A stretch of 64,000 nt of DNA from Candidatus Paraluminiphilus aquimaris (GTDB taxonomy: Bacteria > Pseudomonadota > Gammaproteobacteria > Pseudomonadales > Halieaceae): positions 1,054,001-1,118,000 of the forward strand of contig NZ_CP036501.1 in NCBI RefSeq assembly GCF_026230195.1. Reading direction: 5' to 3'. Made by a program: the position numbers and the translations under genes. Of the stretch, positions 36,939 to 45,435 are shown piece by piece. The number at the start of each line of letters is the position of its first letter. Position 1 is the first letter of the stretch. The notes beneath the pieces are model-generated. The model saw only the letters and a list, made by a program, of their open reading frames with translations. It searched no databases and had not been told where the DNA came from.

Positions 36939-37789
36939 TGGCACTCGAGCGCCTCTCTGAGGCTCGTTGCTTTGGAGGGGTACAGCGGCGTTACAAAGGT
37001 GCCTCTCAGGTGCTTTCGGGGGACGCTGTCTTCTCTGTTTTTTTACCCGATTTTGCTGCCGCTAATCCCGTTCCAGTCGTCATTTATCTCTCGGGACTTA
37101 CCTGTACCGACGAGAACGCTGTGACCAAATCCGGCGCACAGCGGATAGCGAGTGAGCTTGGCATTGCTGTGGTTTTTCCTGACACCAGCCCACGTGGCGA
37201 TAACGTAGCTGACGACCCTGACGGTGCTTATGACTTGGGCCTTGGCGCCGGTTTCTACCTGAACGCGACGCAGGCGCCATGGTCTGATCATTACAAAATG
37301 GAAGAATTTATCGTCGCTGAGCTGCCGTCGTGGCTGGGCGATATCGAAGGCTTAGATGTTGCCCGAGTAAGTATCAGTGGCCACTCGATGGGCGGTCATG
37401 GTGCGATGAGTTTGGCCCTGAAATATCCGGGACGTTATCGCTCAGTGAGCGCATTTTCTCCCATTTGCGCGCCGGCGAGCTGTCCTTGGGGGCATAAGGC
37501 GTTCTCCGCTTATCTTGGTGAAGATAAAGAAGAGTGGAAACTGCACGATAGCTCTGAGCTCATTCGCTCGGGCGCAAAAGCCATACCGCTCCTGGTTGAT
37601 CAAGGTGCCTCAGATCAGTTTCTTGTCGAGCAGCTCAAACCTGAGTTACTCAAGGAGGCTTGCGACATAACCGCCTTTCCGCTCACCTACAGAGAGCATG
37701 ATGGTTATGATCATAGCTATTTCTTCATCGCGACCTTTATGGAAGATCATCTGCGATTTCACGCAAAGCATTTGGCTCAATCAGAGTAA
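36938..37789 (+). CDS. fghA: S-formylglutathione hydrolase
   Basis: Esterase-D family serine hydrolase of 283 residues that releases formate and glutathione from S-formylglutathione. The nucleophile Ser150 is in SGHSMGGHG. LSGLTCTDENAVTKSGAQR near residue 51, FPDTSPRG near 86, the acid in DQGASDQF near 227 and the His in EHDGYDHSYFF near 260 complete the family pattern. It overlaps frmA by one base. With frmA it forms the glutathione-dependent formaldehyde pathway; no formate dehydrogenase is in the window. Confidence 0.96.
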   Translation: MALERLSEARCFGGVQRRYKGASQVLSGDAVFSVFLPDFAAANPVPVVIYLSGLTCTDENAVTKSGAQRIASELGIAVVFPDTSPRGDNVADDPDGAYDLGLGAGFYLNATQAPWSDHYKMEEFIVAELPSWLGDIEGLDVARVSISGHSMGGHGAMSLALKYPGRYRSVSAFSPICAPASCPWGHKAFSAYLGEDKEEWKLHDSSELIRSGAKAIPLLVDQGASDQFLVEQLKPELLKEACDITAFPLTYREHDGYDHSYFFIATFMEDHLRFHAKHLAQSE

Positions 37790-37820
37790 GCGTCCGCTGA
37801 GGCAGCACAGCTCGTTCGCT

Positions 37821-37860
37821 CACGGTGTCGTCCTCTCCTGACGAAAGAAACGACACCGTG
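37821..37860. terminator. Inverted repeat between convergent genes
   Basis: Perfect 11-bp arms CACGGTGTCGT (37821-37831) and ACGACACCGTG (37850-37860) enclose an 18-nt loop. It lies about 30 nt after fghA and before the end of a convergent small gene, so it is probably a terminator although no strong T-run follows. Confidence 0.55.
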
Positions 37861-37916
37861 TAATGCTTGGTACTATGGCGAGTCGGTTTGCGGCTAGGCG
37901 GTTTGCGACCTGTCAG

Positions 37917-38171
37917 TCAAATTGCGAGAAAGAGGTCGAGACCACTAAGCACCAATACTAGGCGCAAGATAAGTTTTGAGCGCTTGTCGAGTGCATCAAA
38001 CTGCTTCTTGAGTTCCGCCAGTTCTTCTTTCGCAGTGTCACCTGCATCGACAATTTTCTCGCGACTTGCTGCTATTGCACTTGCGGCAGCGACACCGGCC
38101 GTCGATACCCCCATGGCACGGAGTAAGCGGCGGCGGCTCAGTAGTGATGTGTCAGTTTGGTCGTCGGTCAT
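37917..38171 (-). CDS. Small protein with Tat-like signal and C-terminal membrane segment
   Basis: An 84-residue protein not recognised as a named family. It begins with a short polar stretch, then a twin-arginine-like motif SRRRLLRAMG at residues 12-21 followed by an Ala-rich hydrophobic run (VAAASAIAAS). The middle is a charged helix (AKEELAELKKQFDALDKRSK, likely coiled-coil). The C-terminus is hydrophobic (LILRLVLVLSGLDLFLAI). It could be a membrane-anchored periplasmic small protein. It is the last gene of a minus-strand run, 26 nt after a crotonase gene. Confidence 0.65.
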   Translation of the reverse strand: MTDDQTDTSLLSRRRLLRAMGVSTAGVAAASAIAASREKIVDAGDTAKEELAELKKQFDALDKRSKLILRLVLVLSGLDLFLAI

Positions 38172-38197
38172 ATCGGTAATTACGGACTCCTGCTCAA

Positions 38198-38983
38198 TTA
38201 AGACTGATTAAACACGGGTTTTCGTTTCTCGAGGAAGGCTGCCATTCCCTCCTGCGAATCAGGCGTCCCGAGCGTCGCTGCGACGGCCCGTTTCTCATCG
38301 TCAATGGATTCATCGAGGGTTTTGGTTTCAAACCCGACAACGGTATCTAACACCGCTTTCACGGCAAGGCGGGGTTGCGCAGCCAGCTCTTCGCCAAGCG
38401 CTTGTGCGCGCGCTTTTAATTGCTCAAGCGGAACCACCTCCGTCACGAGACCCATCTTTAGTGCTTCGTTTCCGTCGATTTTACGGGCGCGCAAAATCAT
38501 ATCGAGCGCATGCGACCGACCCACGACACGAGGAAGGCGAGCTGATCCGCCCCAAGCAGGGACACTGCCTAAATCCATTTCGGGCAGTCCTATTTTTGCT
38601 CCTTCGCTCGCTGCGATACGAAAATGGCAAGCCAGAGGTAACTCAAGTCCAGCACCGAGGCAGTAGCCGAAGAAGGTGGCGATCGCGGGTGTCCCACCGT
38701 TTTCGATCATGCCCAGCACACGGTGGCGTTGTGCGAAAAACGCTTCTGGACTGCCCGCGCGTTTAATGCCCTCGGGGATTTGTCTGAGATTCATGCCAGC
38801 GGAGAAATTCGCTAGGCCCTCTGCGGTGAAGACCATGGCGCGAATCGCGTTATCAGCGAGCACCTCGGGCAGTTGCTCTTCCAGACGATCGATGTAACTC
38901 ACCGGCATGAGATTGAAGGGCGCGTCGTTAACACTGAAGGTCGCAACGTGATTGGTTACCGAAAAAAGATAGGGATCGTTCAT
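38198..38983 (-). CDS. Enoyl-CoA hydratase/isomerase family protein
   Basis: Crotonase of 261 residues. Oxyanion-hole segments are NFSAGMNLRQI near residue 61 and GYCLGAGLELPLACHF near 107. Both catalytic glutamates are in place (GLEL and GLPEMDLG), so it is likely a true hydratase. The C-terminal helix ends with EGMAAFLEKRKPVF, as in short-chain hydratases. The ATG at 38983 is preceded by GGAGAG; the codon before it is a GTG that extends the frame by one residue. It is between a GNAT gene (36 nt) and the small Tat-like gene. Confidence 0.88.
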   Translation of the reverse strand: MNDPYLFSVTNHVATFSVNDAPFNLMPVSYIDRLEEQLPEVLADNAIRAMVFTAEGLANFSAGMNLRQIPEGIKRAGSPEAFFAQRHRVLGMIENGGTPAIATFFGYCLGAGLELPLACHFRIAASEGAKIGLPEMDLGSVPAWGGSARLPRVVGRSHALDMILRARKIDGNEALKMGLVTEVVPLEQLKARAQALGEELAAQPRLAVKAVLDTVVGFETKTLDESIDDEKRAVAATLGTPDSQEGMAAFLEKRKPVFNQS

Positions 38984-39019
38984 CACGGTGCTCTCCGTTG
39001 CAGCATCACTTTTGGTGTT

Positions 39020-39505
39020 TTAGTCAGCGAGCCATTTGTACATCACAAAGGCATCGACCAAACCCAGTGTCGGATGGTTAAAGGCCCGCGGCAAGGTCCC
39101 GACAATATCGAAACCCAATTTTTTCCAGAGTGCGACAGCGATGTCATTACTAGACGCGACAAAGTTGAATTGCATGGCGCGATAACCCATTTCGACGGCA
39201 ATACCCTGAGAGTGCAGGCACATTTTTTGAGCCAAGCCTCTGCCGCGAGCCGCGTTTGTTACCATGTAGCCGCAATTACAGACGTGCTTACCCGGGCCAT
39301 CCTGATTGGTTTTCAAGTAGTAGGTTCCCAGAATCTCGCCGTTTTCTTCCAAGACAAATGTTCGATCGGGCTTTGTCATCCATAACATTTCCGCGGTCGA
39401 CCTGTCGGTGTCGACAGGGTAAGCATAGGTGTCGCCGGCCTTAGTTATTTCGCTGAAGATGGGCCAAATATTGGGCCAGTCAGCCGCCGTTGCCTCGCGG
39501 ATCAT
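39020..39505 (-). CDS. GNAT-family N-acetyltransferase
   Basis: Acetyl-CoA-dependent N-acetyltransferase of 161 residues. It shows the N-terminal IREATAADWPNIWPIFSE strand-helix, the beta4 strand LGTYYLKTN, and the acetyl-CoA pyrophosphate loop NAARGRGLAQKMC near residue 90. The C-terminal GFDIVGTLPRAFNHP is typical of YhhY/phosphinothricin-type GNATs. The start is 2 nt from the stop of the DUF5989 gene, so it is part of the carbamoyltransferase operon or read through from it. The acceptor is unknown. Confidence 0.88.
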   Translation of the reverse strand: MIREATAADWPNIWPIFSEITKAGDTYAYPVDTDRSTAEMLWMTKPDRTFVLEENGEILGTYYLKTNQDGPGKHVCNCGYMVTNAARGRGLAQKMCLHSQGIAVEMGYRAMQFNFVASSNDIAVALWKKLGFDIVGTLPRAFNHPTLGLVDAFVMYKWLAD

Positions 39506-39507
39506 AT

Positions 39508-39660
39508 TTAAAAAATAGTGTAAATGAACGGTGCTAGCGCCGAGCCTTGTGTCATAACAACCAACACACCTAGCAGGAGCATGATGCCAATGATGGGTGC
39601 CATCCAGAGCTTCTTGCGCTCTAGCATGAAACCCCAGAGGTCCTTTAGTAGGTCAAACAT
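39508..39660 (-). CDS. DUF5989 small membrane protein
   Basis: A 50-residue protein that starts MFDLLKDLWGFMLERKKLW, then has one membrane span (PIIGIMLLLGVLVVMTQGS) and ends APFIYTIF. This is the form of DUF5989, a very short family found beside SxtJ and carbamoyltransferase genes. Its ATG overlaps the SxtJ-like stop by one base (TAATG), which supports coupled translation. Function is unknown; a stabilising subunit for the SxtJ-like membrane protein is one guess. Confidence 0.82.
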   Translation of the reverse strand: MFDLLKDLWGFMLERKKLWMAPIIGIMLLLGVLVVMTQGSALAPFIYTIF

Positions 39661-40073
39661 TAATAAGGTCTCTCAAAGTGGTCAGCGTCTCGTTGACTGC
39701 TCGTCACGCGATAACTGTCTTGGGTGGTATCCCCTGTTTTGCGCAACAGCGCATCTCGACCGACGAGGCTCATGATTATGCCAAGCGGTGCGAATACCAA
39801 ATAGTAAAGCATGAACATGATAATACGGGTATTGACGTAACCGGCGATCAGTCCGAACCGCATCCAGGCGCGGTAAAATGGCGTGAGTGCGCGGGGCAAA
39901 ATAACGGCAATGGCGCTTAGAATGGCAGCAATAGCCCAAGGCCAAGGTGGGAATGGGTGTCCAAGCATCCACGGCAGCAAGACGCCAAACAGTGCGACAA
40001 GTATTGCGCTGAACAGGAGACCGAACTGGCGAAGTTCTCTCGGGGTTGTGGGTAGGTCGGGTGTTTGATTCAT
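39660..40073 (-). CDS. SxtJ-like membrane protein
   Basis: A 137-residue membrane protein with three or four hydrophobic segments (LLFSAILVALFGVLLPWML, WAIAAILSAIAVILP, and MFMLYYLVFAPLGIIMSLVG) ending in a polar tail (SYRVTSSQRDADHFERPY). The pattern RAWMRFGLIAGYVNTRIIMFMLYY is split here around the third segment. SxtJ is the name from saxitoxin clusters, where its role is also unclear. Start at 40073 is 8 nt after the carbamoyltransferase stop. It is middle gene of the carbamoyltransferase-SxtJ-DUF5989 set. Confidence 0.82.
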   Translation of the reverse strand: MNQTPDLPTTPRELRQFGLLFSAILVALFGVLLPWMLGHPFPPWPWAIAAILSAIAVILPRALTPFYRAWMRFGLIAGYVNTRIIMFMLYYLVFAPLGIIMSLVGRDALLRKTGDTTQDSYRVTSSQRDADHFERPY

Positions 40074-40081
40074 CACAATTG

Positions 40082-41935
40082 TCAGTCCAGCTGAAACGTT
40101 TCTTTCCATGATTCGTCGTCATGCCATTCGGGTTGCTCGGCTTTGATGAGTAGCGCATTTTCCAAAACCAGCAGATCCATCTCCGTTCGCATGAAGCAGC
40201 GATACGCATCTTCAGGCGAACAGACAATGGGCTCGCCGCGAACGTTGAACGAGGTGTTGATCAGCACGGGACAATCTGTCACCGCCTCAAAGGCTGAGAG
40301 CAGGCCATGAAAACGCGGGTTTGTCTCCTCGTGCACGGTCTGTAGTCTCGCAGAGTAGTCAACGTGCGTGATGGCGGGTACCTGTGAGCGCGCGACGTTG
40401 AGTTGATCAATGCCAAACAAGCTCTTCTCCTCATCAGACATGGGGAGGCGCCGCTCTTCCCTAACGGTTGCAACCTTAAGCATGTAGGGGCTTGTGCTCT
40501 CGGTATTGAACCATTGGGATACCGCGGCGGCTTTAATAGCAGGGGCAAACGGCCTGAACGACTCGCGATTTTTGATTTTAAGATTCATGACCGACTGCAT
40601 GGTGGGTGAACGCGCATCACCAATAATCGATCGAGCACCCAGTGCACGCGGACCAAATTCCATTCGACCATTGAACCAGCCGACCACCGCACCACGATCC
40701 ATCGCGGCGGCAATCTCGGGCATTAACTCGGTGTCATCGTATCGATGAAACGGGGCTTCGACACCCCTTAAGTAGTCTTCTATTTCGTCCTGACTGAATG
40801 ACTTTCCAAGGTAAGCGCCGTGCATTGTATCGTTGAGATCATTGGCCTCTCGGGGTTTGTTTAGGTACTCATGCCATGTCGCAAGCGCTGCGCCCAAGGC
40901 ACCGCCGGCATCGCCAGCTGCTGGTTGTATCCAAATCTGCTCGAAGGGTCCCTCGCGCTCGAGTCGACCATTGGCCACGCAGTTAAGCGCAACACCGCCG
41001 GCGAGGCACAGGTGATCAACTTCGAGCTCTTTATGAATCGTCGTGGCAAGCTTTAATACAATGTCTTCGGTTACCACTTGGATGGATGCGGCGATGTCCA
41101 TTTCACGTTGCGTAAGCTCAGCCTCAGGCTTTCGAGGTGGACCACCAAACAAGGCATCAAAGCGGCGATTGGTCATGGTTAGCCCGGTCGCGTAGTCGAA
41201 GTAGCGCATGTCGAGTCTAAAGGTTCCGTCGGGCTTGATATCGATGAGATGGTTTTTGATGAGGTCGACGTACCGCGGTTCGCCGTAGGGTGCGAGCCCC
41301 ATGAGTTTGTATTCACCGGAATTGACCTTGAAGCCGGTGTAGTAGGTGAATGCTGAATACAGCAGCCCTAAGGAGTGTGGGAAGCGTATTTCCCATTGCG
41401 GTATCAGTGTCGAGCCATCGCCCAGCCATACTGAGCTGGTCGCCCACTCGCCTACCCCGTCTAGGCAGAGCACGGCCGCTTTTTTGAACGGGCTGGCGAA
41501 AAAGGCCGAGGCGGCGTGCGACCCATGATGTTCGTGAAACAGAAGGGGTGGTAAAGCTGTCTGCTCCAGCCCCGATAAAGAGCCCAGTTCACGTTTCAGT
41601 GTTACTTTTAAAAAGAGTTTCTCTTTTAGCCAGACCGGTATGGCCATGACGAACGAGCGAAAACCTTTGGGGGCGAAAGCGAGATAGGTCTCCAGCAGCC
41701 GCTCAAACTTCACCAGCGGTTTGTCATAAAACGTAATGTAGTCGATCTCGTCGAGACTCAGGCCCGCCTCGTCGAGGCAATAGCTGATGGCATTTGCGGG
41801 GAAGGCGGCATCATGCTTTTTTCGCGTGAAGCGCTCCTCCTGCGCTGCGGCCACAATCTCGCCGTCGACCAGTAATACGGCGGCGCTGTCGTGGTAATAC
41901 GCAGAGAGGCCTAGAATGTTGATTGACGTTCTCAT
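40082..41935 (-). CDS. Carbamoyltransferase (NodU/CmcH family)
   Basis: Cytoplasmic enzyme of 617 residues that would transfer a carbamoyl group from carbamoyl phosphate to a hydroxyl. The N-terminal Kae1-like domain shows GLSAYYHDSAAVLLVDGEI and EERFTRKKHD near residues 9-40. The metal-site His pair is in HEHHGSHAASAFF near 135, LCLAGGVALNC lies near 310 and GRMEFGPRALGARSIIGD near 430. The C-terminal domain includes RFHGLLSAFEAVTDCPVLINTSFN split near 560. The family acts on antibiotics and Nod factors; here the acceptor is unknown. It leads a minus-strand operon with SxtJ-like and DUF5989 genes and is divergent (78 nt) from an SGNH/TPR gene. Confidence 0.92.
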   Translation of the reverse strand: MRTSINILGLSAYYHDSAAVLLVDGEIVAAAQEERFTRKKHDAAFPANAISYCLDEAGLSLDEIDYITFYDKPLVKFERLLETYLAFAPKGFRSFVMAIPVWLKEKLFLKVTLKRELGSLSGLEQTALPPLLFHEHHGSHAASAFFASPFKKAAVLCLDGVGEWATSSVWLGDGSTLIPQWEIRFPHSLGLLYSAFTYYTGFKVNSGEYKLMGLAPYGEPRYVDLIKNHLIDIKPDGTFRLDMRYFDYATGLTMTNRRFDALFGGPPRKPEAELTQREMDIAASIQVVTEDIVLKLATTIHKELEVDHLCLAGGVALNCVANGRLEREGPFEQIWIQPAAGDAGGALGAALATWHEYLNKPREANDLNDTMHGAYLGKSFSQDEIEDYLRGVEAPFHRYDDTELMPEIAAAMDRGAVVGWFNGRMEFGPRALGARSIIGDARSPTMQSVMNLKIKNRESFRPFAPAIKAAAVSQWFNTESTSPYMLKVATVREERRLPMSDEEKSLFGIDQLNVARSQVPAITHVDYSARLQTVHEETNPRFHGLLSAFEAVTDCPVLINTSFNVRGEPIVCSPEDAYRCFMRTEMDLLVLENALLIKAEQPEWHDDESWKETFQLD

Positions 41936-42013
41936 TAGCTTTAGTGTCGTCCGCCTCCAGAGAGTCTGGCTATCTTTGTTACTGTGTAAGCAACGCCTTG
42001 AGGACTGTATCTC

Positions 42014-44083
42014 ATGTCACAAGCAAGAAACGCATTATTCACCATCATAACGGCTGTCGTTATCCCTCTGCTATTTTTTGTCCTGCTCGAGGGTGTTTTA
42101 CGTTTAGTGGGCGTTGGTACCGATTTCAATTACTTCAACGAGATCGAGATTGAGGGTGAGATTTACTATCAGGAAAACATCGATTTTGCTGATCAATTTT
42201 ATCCGTCCTCGCTGAATGTAGGGCCTCTGCAAAACACGTTTGTAAAAACGGCGAGCGACAACCGTCTGCGAGTCTATGTATTGGGCGGCTCCGCCGCTAT
42301 GGGGTTTCCGCACAAAAACCATGGTGTCGACAGACTACTCACTGCCCAGCTGAACGCGCTATTTCCCGACAAGGAAGTCGAGGTGATCAATACGGCGATG
42401 ACGTCCGTCAATTCGCACGTTGTTTACCAGGTGGCTGAAACGATCCCTGCAAACTCGGCCGATGTGGCTGTGATACTCATGGGAAATAATGAGGTCGTAG
42501 GGCCCTATGGCCCTGGAACATTCAATCAAAACTTTCTTTCAAGTCTCGGTGCCATAAGAACGTTGCAGTGGGCAAAGCGGCTCCGTATCTGGCAGTGGCT
42601 CGATCAAGCCTTTCAAGGGGTCCAACCGAGCGACGCAAAGACTGACCTTGAGTGGCAAGGAATGCAGATGTTTGTCGAGAACGGCGTGGCTGAAAGCGAC
42701 CCGCGCATGAGCGACGTGTATGCGCACTTTGAGGCTAACCTCAGAGATATCATCGATATTCTGTCGAGCAAAGGAATGCACGTTGTATTGTCCACCGTGC
42801 CGGTCAACCTTCGCCATTCAGCGCCATTTTTATCGGTGACAGATAACGCGTTGAGTCCTGAGCTGAGTCAGCAAGTCTCGGATCTTAAAGCGCGTGCCGC
42901 GGCACAATCTCGCAATTTACAATGGCGTGCGGCCTCAACCTTATGGCAGCAGGCCATCGAAATAGATCCAGGTCACGCTGACAGCCATTTTCAGCTGGCG
43001 ACGAGTCTTGAGCGGCAGGGCGATCATCTCGGCGCTAAACGGCACTTCGAGCGTGCACTGGACCTCGATGCGCTGAGGTTTCGTGCCGATACCAAGATCA
43101 ATGACCGTATCAGAACAGTGAGCAAAGATTACCCCTCAGCATCACTGAGCTTTGTGGACAGTGCCGCTGCGTTCGATCGTGCAAGCACGCCCTTTCCTCC
43201 CGGGTGGGAGTCTCTCGTGGAGCACGTGCACTACACGTTCGCAGGGAATGATGTTTTGGCCCGTATCTTTTCTCGCGCGATAGCAACTCAAGTCACAGGT
43301 GAAAGGCCGCAAGGCGTACTTAACAGTGAAGAGGTGGCAGAGCGTGTTGGTTATCCCAATCACGAGACAATTGAAAATATAAAAAACTTACAGGGTATGG
43401 CTGAGCAGCCTCCCTTCCCGGGTCAGAGTAATTACACGGATTACCTAGCGCAGATGGCCGTCGAGCTGTCAAAAATTAAGGGTCAAGTGGGCGAGCCCAA
43501 GGATGTGGTACGAAGACGTCAAAAGGTGCTGACACAGGGAAATGCTGACTGGAAAGTCCATTTCGAGATGGCTGCACTCGCGAAATACCTTAAAAATAAA
43601 CAGGCTCAGTACTACCACCTAACAACCTTAAACGAGATTTATCCGCACAATCGTGAGAGTCAGATGAATCTTGCTACCTTACTGAGTCAAGATGGTCGAT
43701 GGGCAGAGGCCATCCCCATTCTCGAGCGATCTTTGCGCTACACACGAGGCCGAGAACAACAAACAGTTGAGACTTTAGGTTGGCTGGGCACTGCGAAATT
43801 ACGTGTAGGCGCCGTGCAAGAGGCTGTTGGGTTGCTTGAGTCGATACCAAAGGATTACCCGCAGCAAGTGGGTCTGAGCCTGAGGGCATATGGCAATTTG
43901 ATCAAACACGCGGTTGACAGCGGCGACAGGCCATTGGTCGAGGCGTATCTTGATGATTTACAGACCTATGCGCAGCACCTAAAAGATACGGGTCTGGCCG
44001 ATGACTACCCAATGCTTGCTCGAAGGATGTCTCAGCTACTCAATATGGGCGGCGATCCAGTTGCCGCCCGTCAATGGCGCTAA
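42014..44083 (+). CDS. SGNH/GDSL hydrolase-like protein with TPR repeats
   Basis: A 689-residue protein anchored by an N-terminal hydrophobic helix (LFTIITAVVIPLLFFVLLEG). An SGNH-type domain follows (VLGGSAAMGFP with the probable nucleophile Ser near residue 94, then VINTAMTSVNSH and LMGNNEVVGPYGPG). Near residues 310-350 there is a TPR-like helix pair (WQQAIEIDPGHADSHFQLA), and more TPR-like repeats lie in the last 200 residues. It probably faces the periplasm. It is divergent from the carbamoyltransferase and is, from general knowledge, often found with that gene set. An acyl- or carbohydrate-ester hydrolase or transferase role is plausible, but the substrate is unknown. Confidence 0.8.
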   Translation: MSQARNALFTIITAVVIPLLFFVLLEGVLRLVGVGTDFNYFNEIEIEGEIYYQENIDFADQFYPSSLNVGPLQNTFVKTASDNRLRVYVLGGSAAMGFPHKNHGVDRLLTAQLNALFPDKEVEVINTAMTSVNSHVVYQVAETIPANSADVAVILMGNNEVVGPYGPGTFNQNFLSSLGAIRTLQWAKRLRIWQWLDQAFQGVQPSDAKTDLEWQGMQMFVENGVAESDPRMSDVYAHFEANLRDIIDILSSKGMHVVLSTVPVNLRHSAPFLSVTDNALSPELSQQVSDLKARAAAQSRNLQWRAASTLWQQAIEIDPGHADSHFQLATSLERQGDHLGAKRHFERALDLDALRFRADTKINDRIRTVSKDYPSASLSFVDSAAAFDRASTPFPPGWESLVEHVHYTFAGNDVLARIFSRAIATQVTGERPQGVLNSEEVAERVGYPNHETIENIKNLQGMAEQPPFPGQSNYTDYLAQMAVELSKIKGQVGEPKDVVRRRQKVLTQGNADWKVHFEMAALAKYLKNKQAQYYHLTTLNEIYPHNRESQMNLATLLSQDGRWAEAIPILERSLRYTRGREQQTVETLGWLGTAKLRVGAVQEAVGLLESIPKDYPQQVGLSLRAYGNLIKHAVDSGDRPLVEAYLDDLQTYAQHLKDTGLADDYPMLARRMSQLLNMGGDPVAARQWR

Positions 44084-44156
44084 CCCGGAGGCCTTTGCCA
44101 GCGGGCGCAAACTTCTGTTTAATCCGGTGAAATGTAACGACTTTGTCGAGGGCATT

Positions 44157-44948
44157 ATGGCGACGGAACTTATTTTAAAAACGCTGGACAAGGGCGTCCT
44201 CTGGCTCACACTTAACAACGAAAAACAGCGGAACCCGCTCTCCAGCCAGATGCTGTCCACTCTTACCTCAGTTCTCGACGAGGCCTATGTCGATGATGCT
44301 GTGAGATGCATTGTCATCTCGGCCAAAGGCGCCGTTTTTTCCGCGGGACATGACTTAACGGAAATGGCGAGGGGGCCGGATGAGACGCAAGAAGCATGGC
44401 GCCCAAGGATTCTCTCAATCCTCGAAGCCTGCGCCACGATGATGCAGCGCATCGTCCACGGTCCCAAAGCAGTCATTGCCTGTGTGCAGGGCACTGCAAC
44501 GGCAGCGGGCTGTCAGCTCGTGTCGGCTTGCGATATGGCGATTGCCTCCAGTGATTCCCGTTTCTGTACGCCGGGCGTAAATCTAGGTGCCTTTTGTACG
44601 ACACCCCTAGTGGGCATTGGTCGCAACCTCTCTAGAAAGCACGCACTTGAAATGGCGCTCACGGGCGAGTTTTTCAGTGCGGCTGATGCAGAGCGATTTG
44701 GCCTGATCAATCGCAGTGTGTCACCTGACGACGTTGTAGCTGAGACCCAGGCCTTGGCGGCGCGCATCGCCTCGCGCTCGCCACAAAGTATCCGCGATGG
44801 TAAGACGGCCTTTTACACACAGATTGAAATGCCTCTCAACGATGCCTTTGAGCACGCCAACCGAGTCATGGTAGAGGCAATGACCTCCGATGAATCGCGC
44901 CAGGGTGTGAAGGCGTTCTTTGAAAAGCGTACCCCAGAGTGGGGGTGA
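44157..44948 (+). CDS. Enoyl-CoA hydratase-related protein, catalytic Glu missing
   Basis: Crotonase-fold protein of 263 residues with the oxyanion-hole segments AVFSAGHDLTEM near residue 64 and GTATAAGCQLVSACDM near 111. The first catalytic Glu is Gln (AGCQL), and the second site reads FCTPGVNLG without Glu. It thus resembles the ECHDC3-like branch, whose function is uncertain. The start at 44157 (MATELILKTLDKG) fits; the longer frame overlaps the end of the upstream gene. It is followed 4 nt later by a CoA-binding protein. Confidence 0.86.
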   Translation: MATELILKTLDKGVLWLTLNNEKQRNPLSSQMLSTLTSVLDEAYVDDAVRCIVISAKGAVFSAGHDLTEMARGPDETQEAWRPRILSILEACATMMQRIVHGPKAVIACVQGTATAAGCQLVSACDMAIASSDSRFCTPGVNLGAFCTTPLVGIGRNLSRKHALEMALTGEFFSAADAERFGLINRSVSPDDVVAETQALAARIASRSPQSIRDGKTAFYTQIEMPLNDAFEHANRVMVEAMTSDESRQGVKAFFEKRTPEWG

Positions 44949-44952
44949 TCGC

Positions 44953-45381
44953 GTGCTGATCGAGTCCGATCAGGGTCTCGCCAATCTGCTTAAGACCGTG
45001 CGCCATGTTGCGCTGGTGGGTGCGAGCCATAAACCGGAGCGGCCGAGTTATCGAGTTCTGACGTTTCTTCTTGAGAAAGGCTATCGGGTCACGCCGGTAA
45101 ATCCGGGTCTGGCGGGTCAAACCCTTCAGGGTCAGACCGTGGTCGGGGCACTGAGTGATATTGATGAACCCGTCGATATGGTGGATATCTTCAGGCAGGG
45201 TAGCGCGTTACCGGCGTTGGTCGACGAGGCCATCGCAATCGGTGCGCCTTCACTGTGGACACAGCTCGATGTTAGGCACCCTGAAGCTGAGCAAAAGGCG
45301 TTGGACAACGGGCTGACCGTCGTTATTGATAAATGCCCTGCGCAGGAATGGCCACGCCTAGAAGCGGGTGGCCTCATCTAA
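44953..45381 (+). CDS. CoA-binding domain protein (YccU-like)
   Basis: A 142-residue Rossmann-like protein with the CoA-binding motif VALVGASHKPERPSYRV near residues 18-34. Then follow VTPVNPG, VDMVDIFRQG and the C-terminal VVIDKCPAQEWPRL. This is the stand-alone CoA-binding family (YccU). It is proposed to begin at a GTG 4 nt after the crotonase; an upstream in-frame start overlaps that gene. No catalytic activity is known. Confidence 0.83.
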   Translation: MLIESDQGLANLLKTVRHVALVGASHKPERPSYRVLTFLLEKGYRVTPVNPGLAGQTLQGQTVVGALSDIDEPVDMVDIFRQGSALPALVDEAIAIGAPSLWTQLDVRHPEAEQKALDNGLTVVIDKCPAQEWPRLEAGGLI

Positions 45382-45435
45382 ACGGGAGTAAGCGCCACCC
45401 GTTACATAACCGTAGCCTGGCAGGTTTGTAACTGC

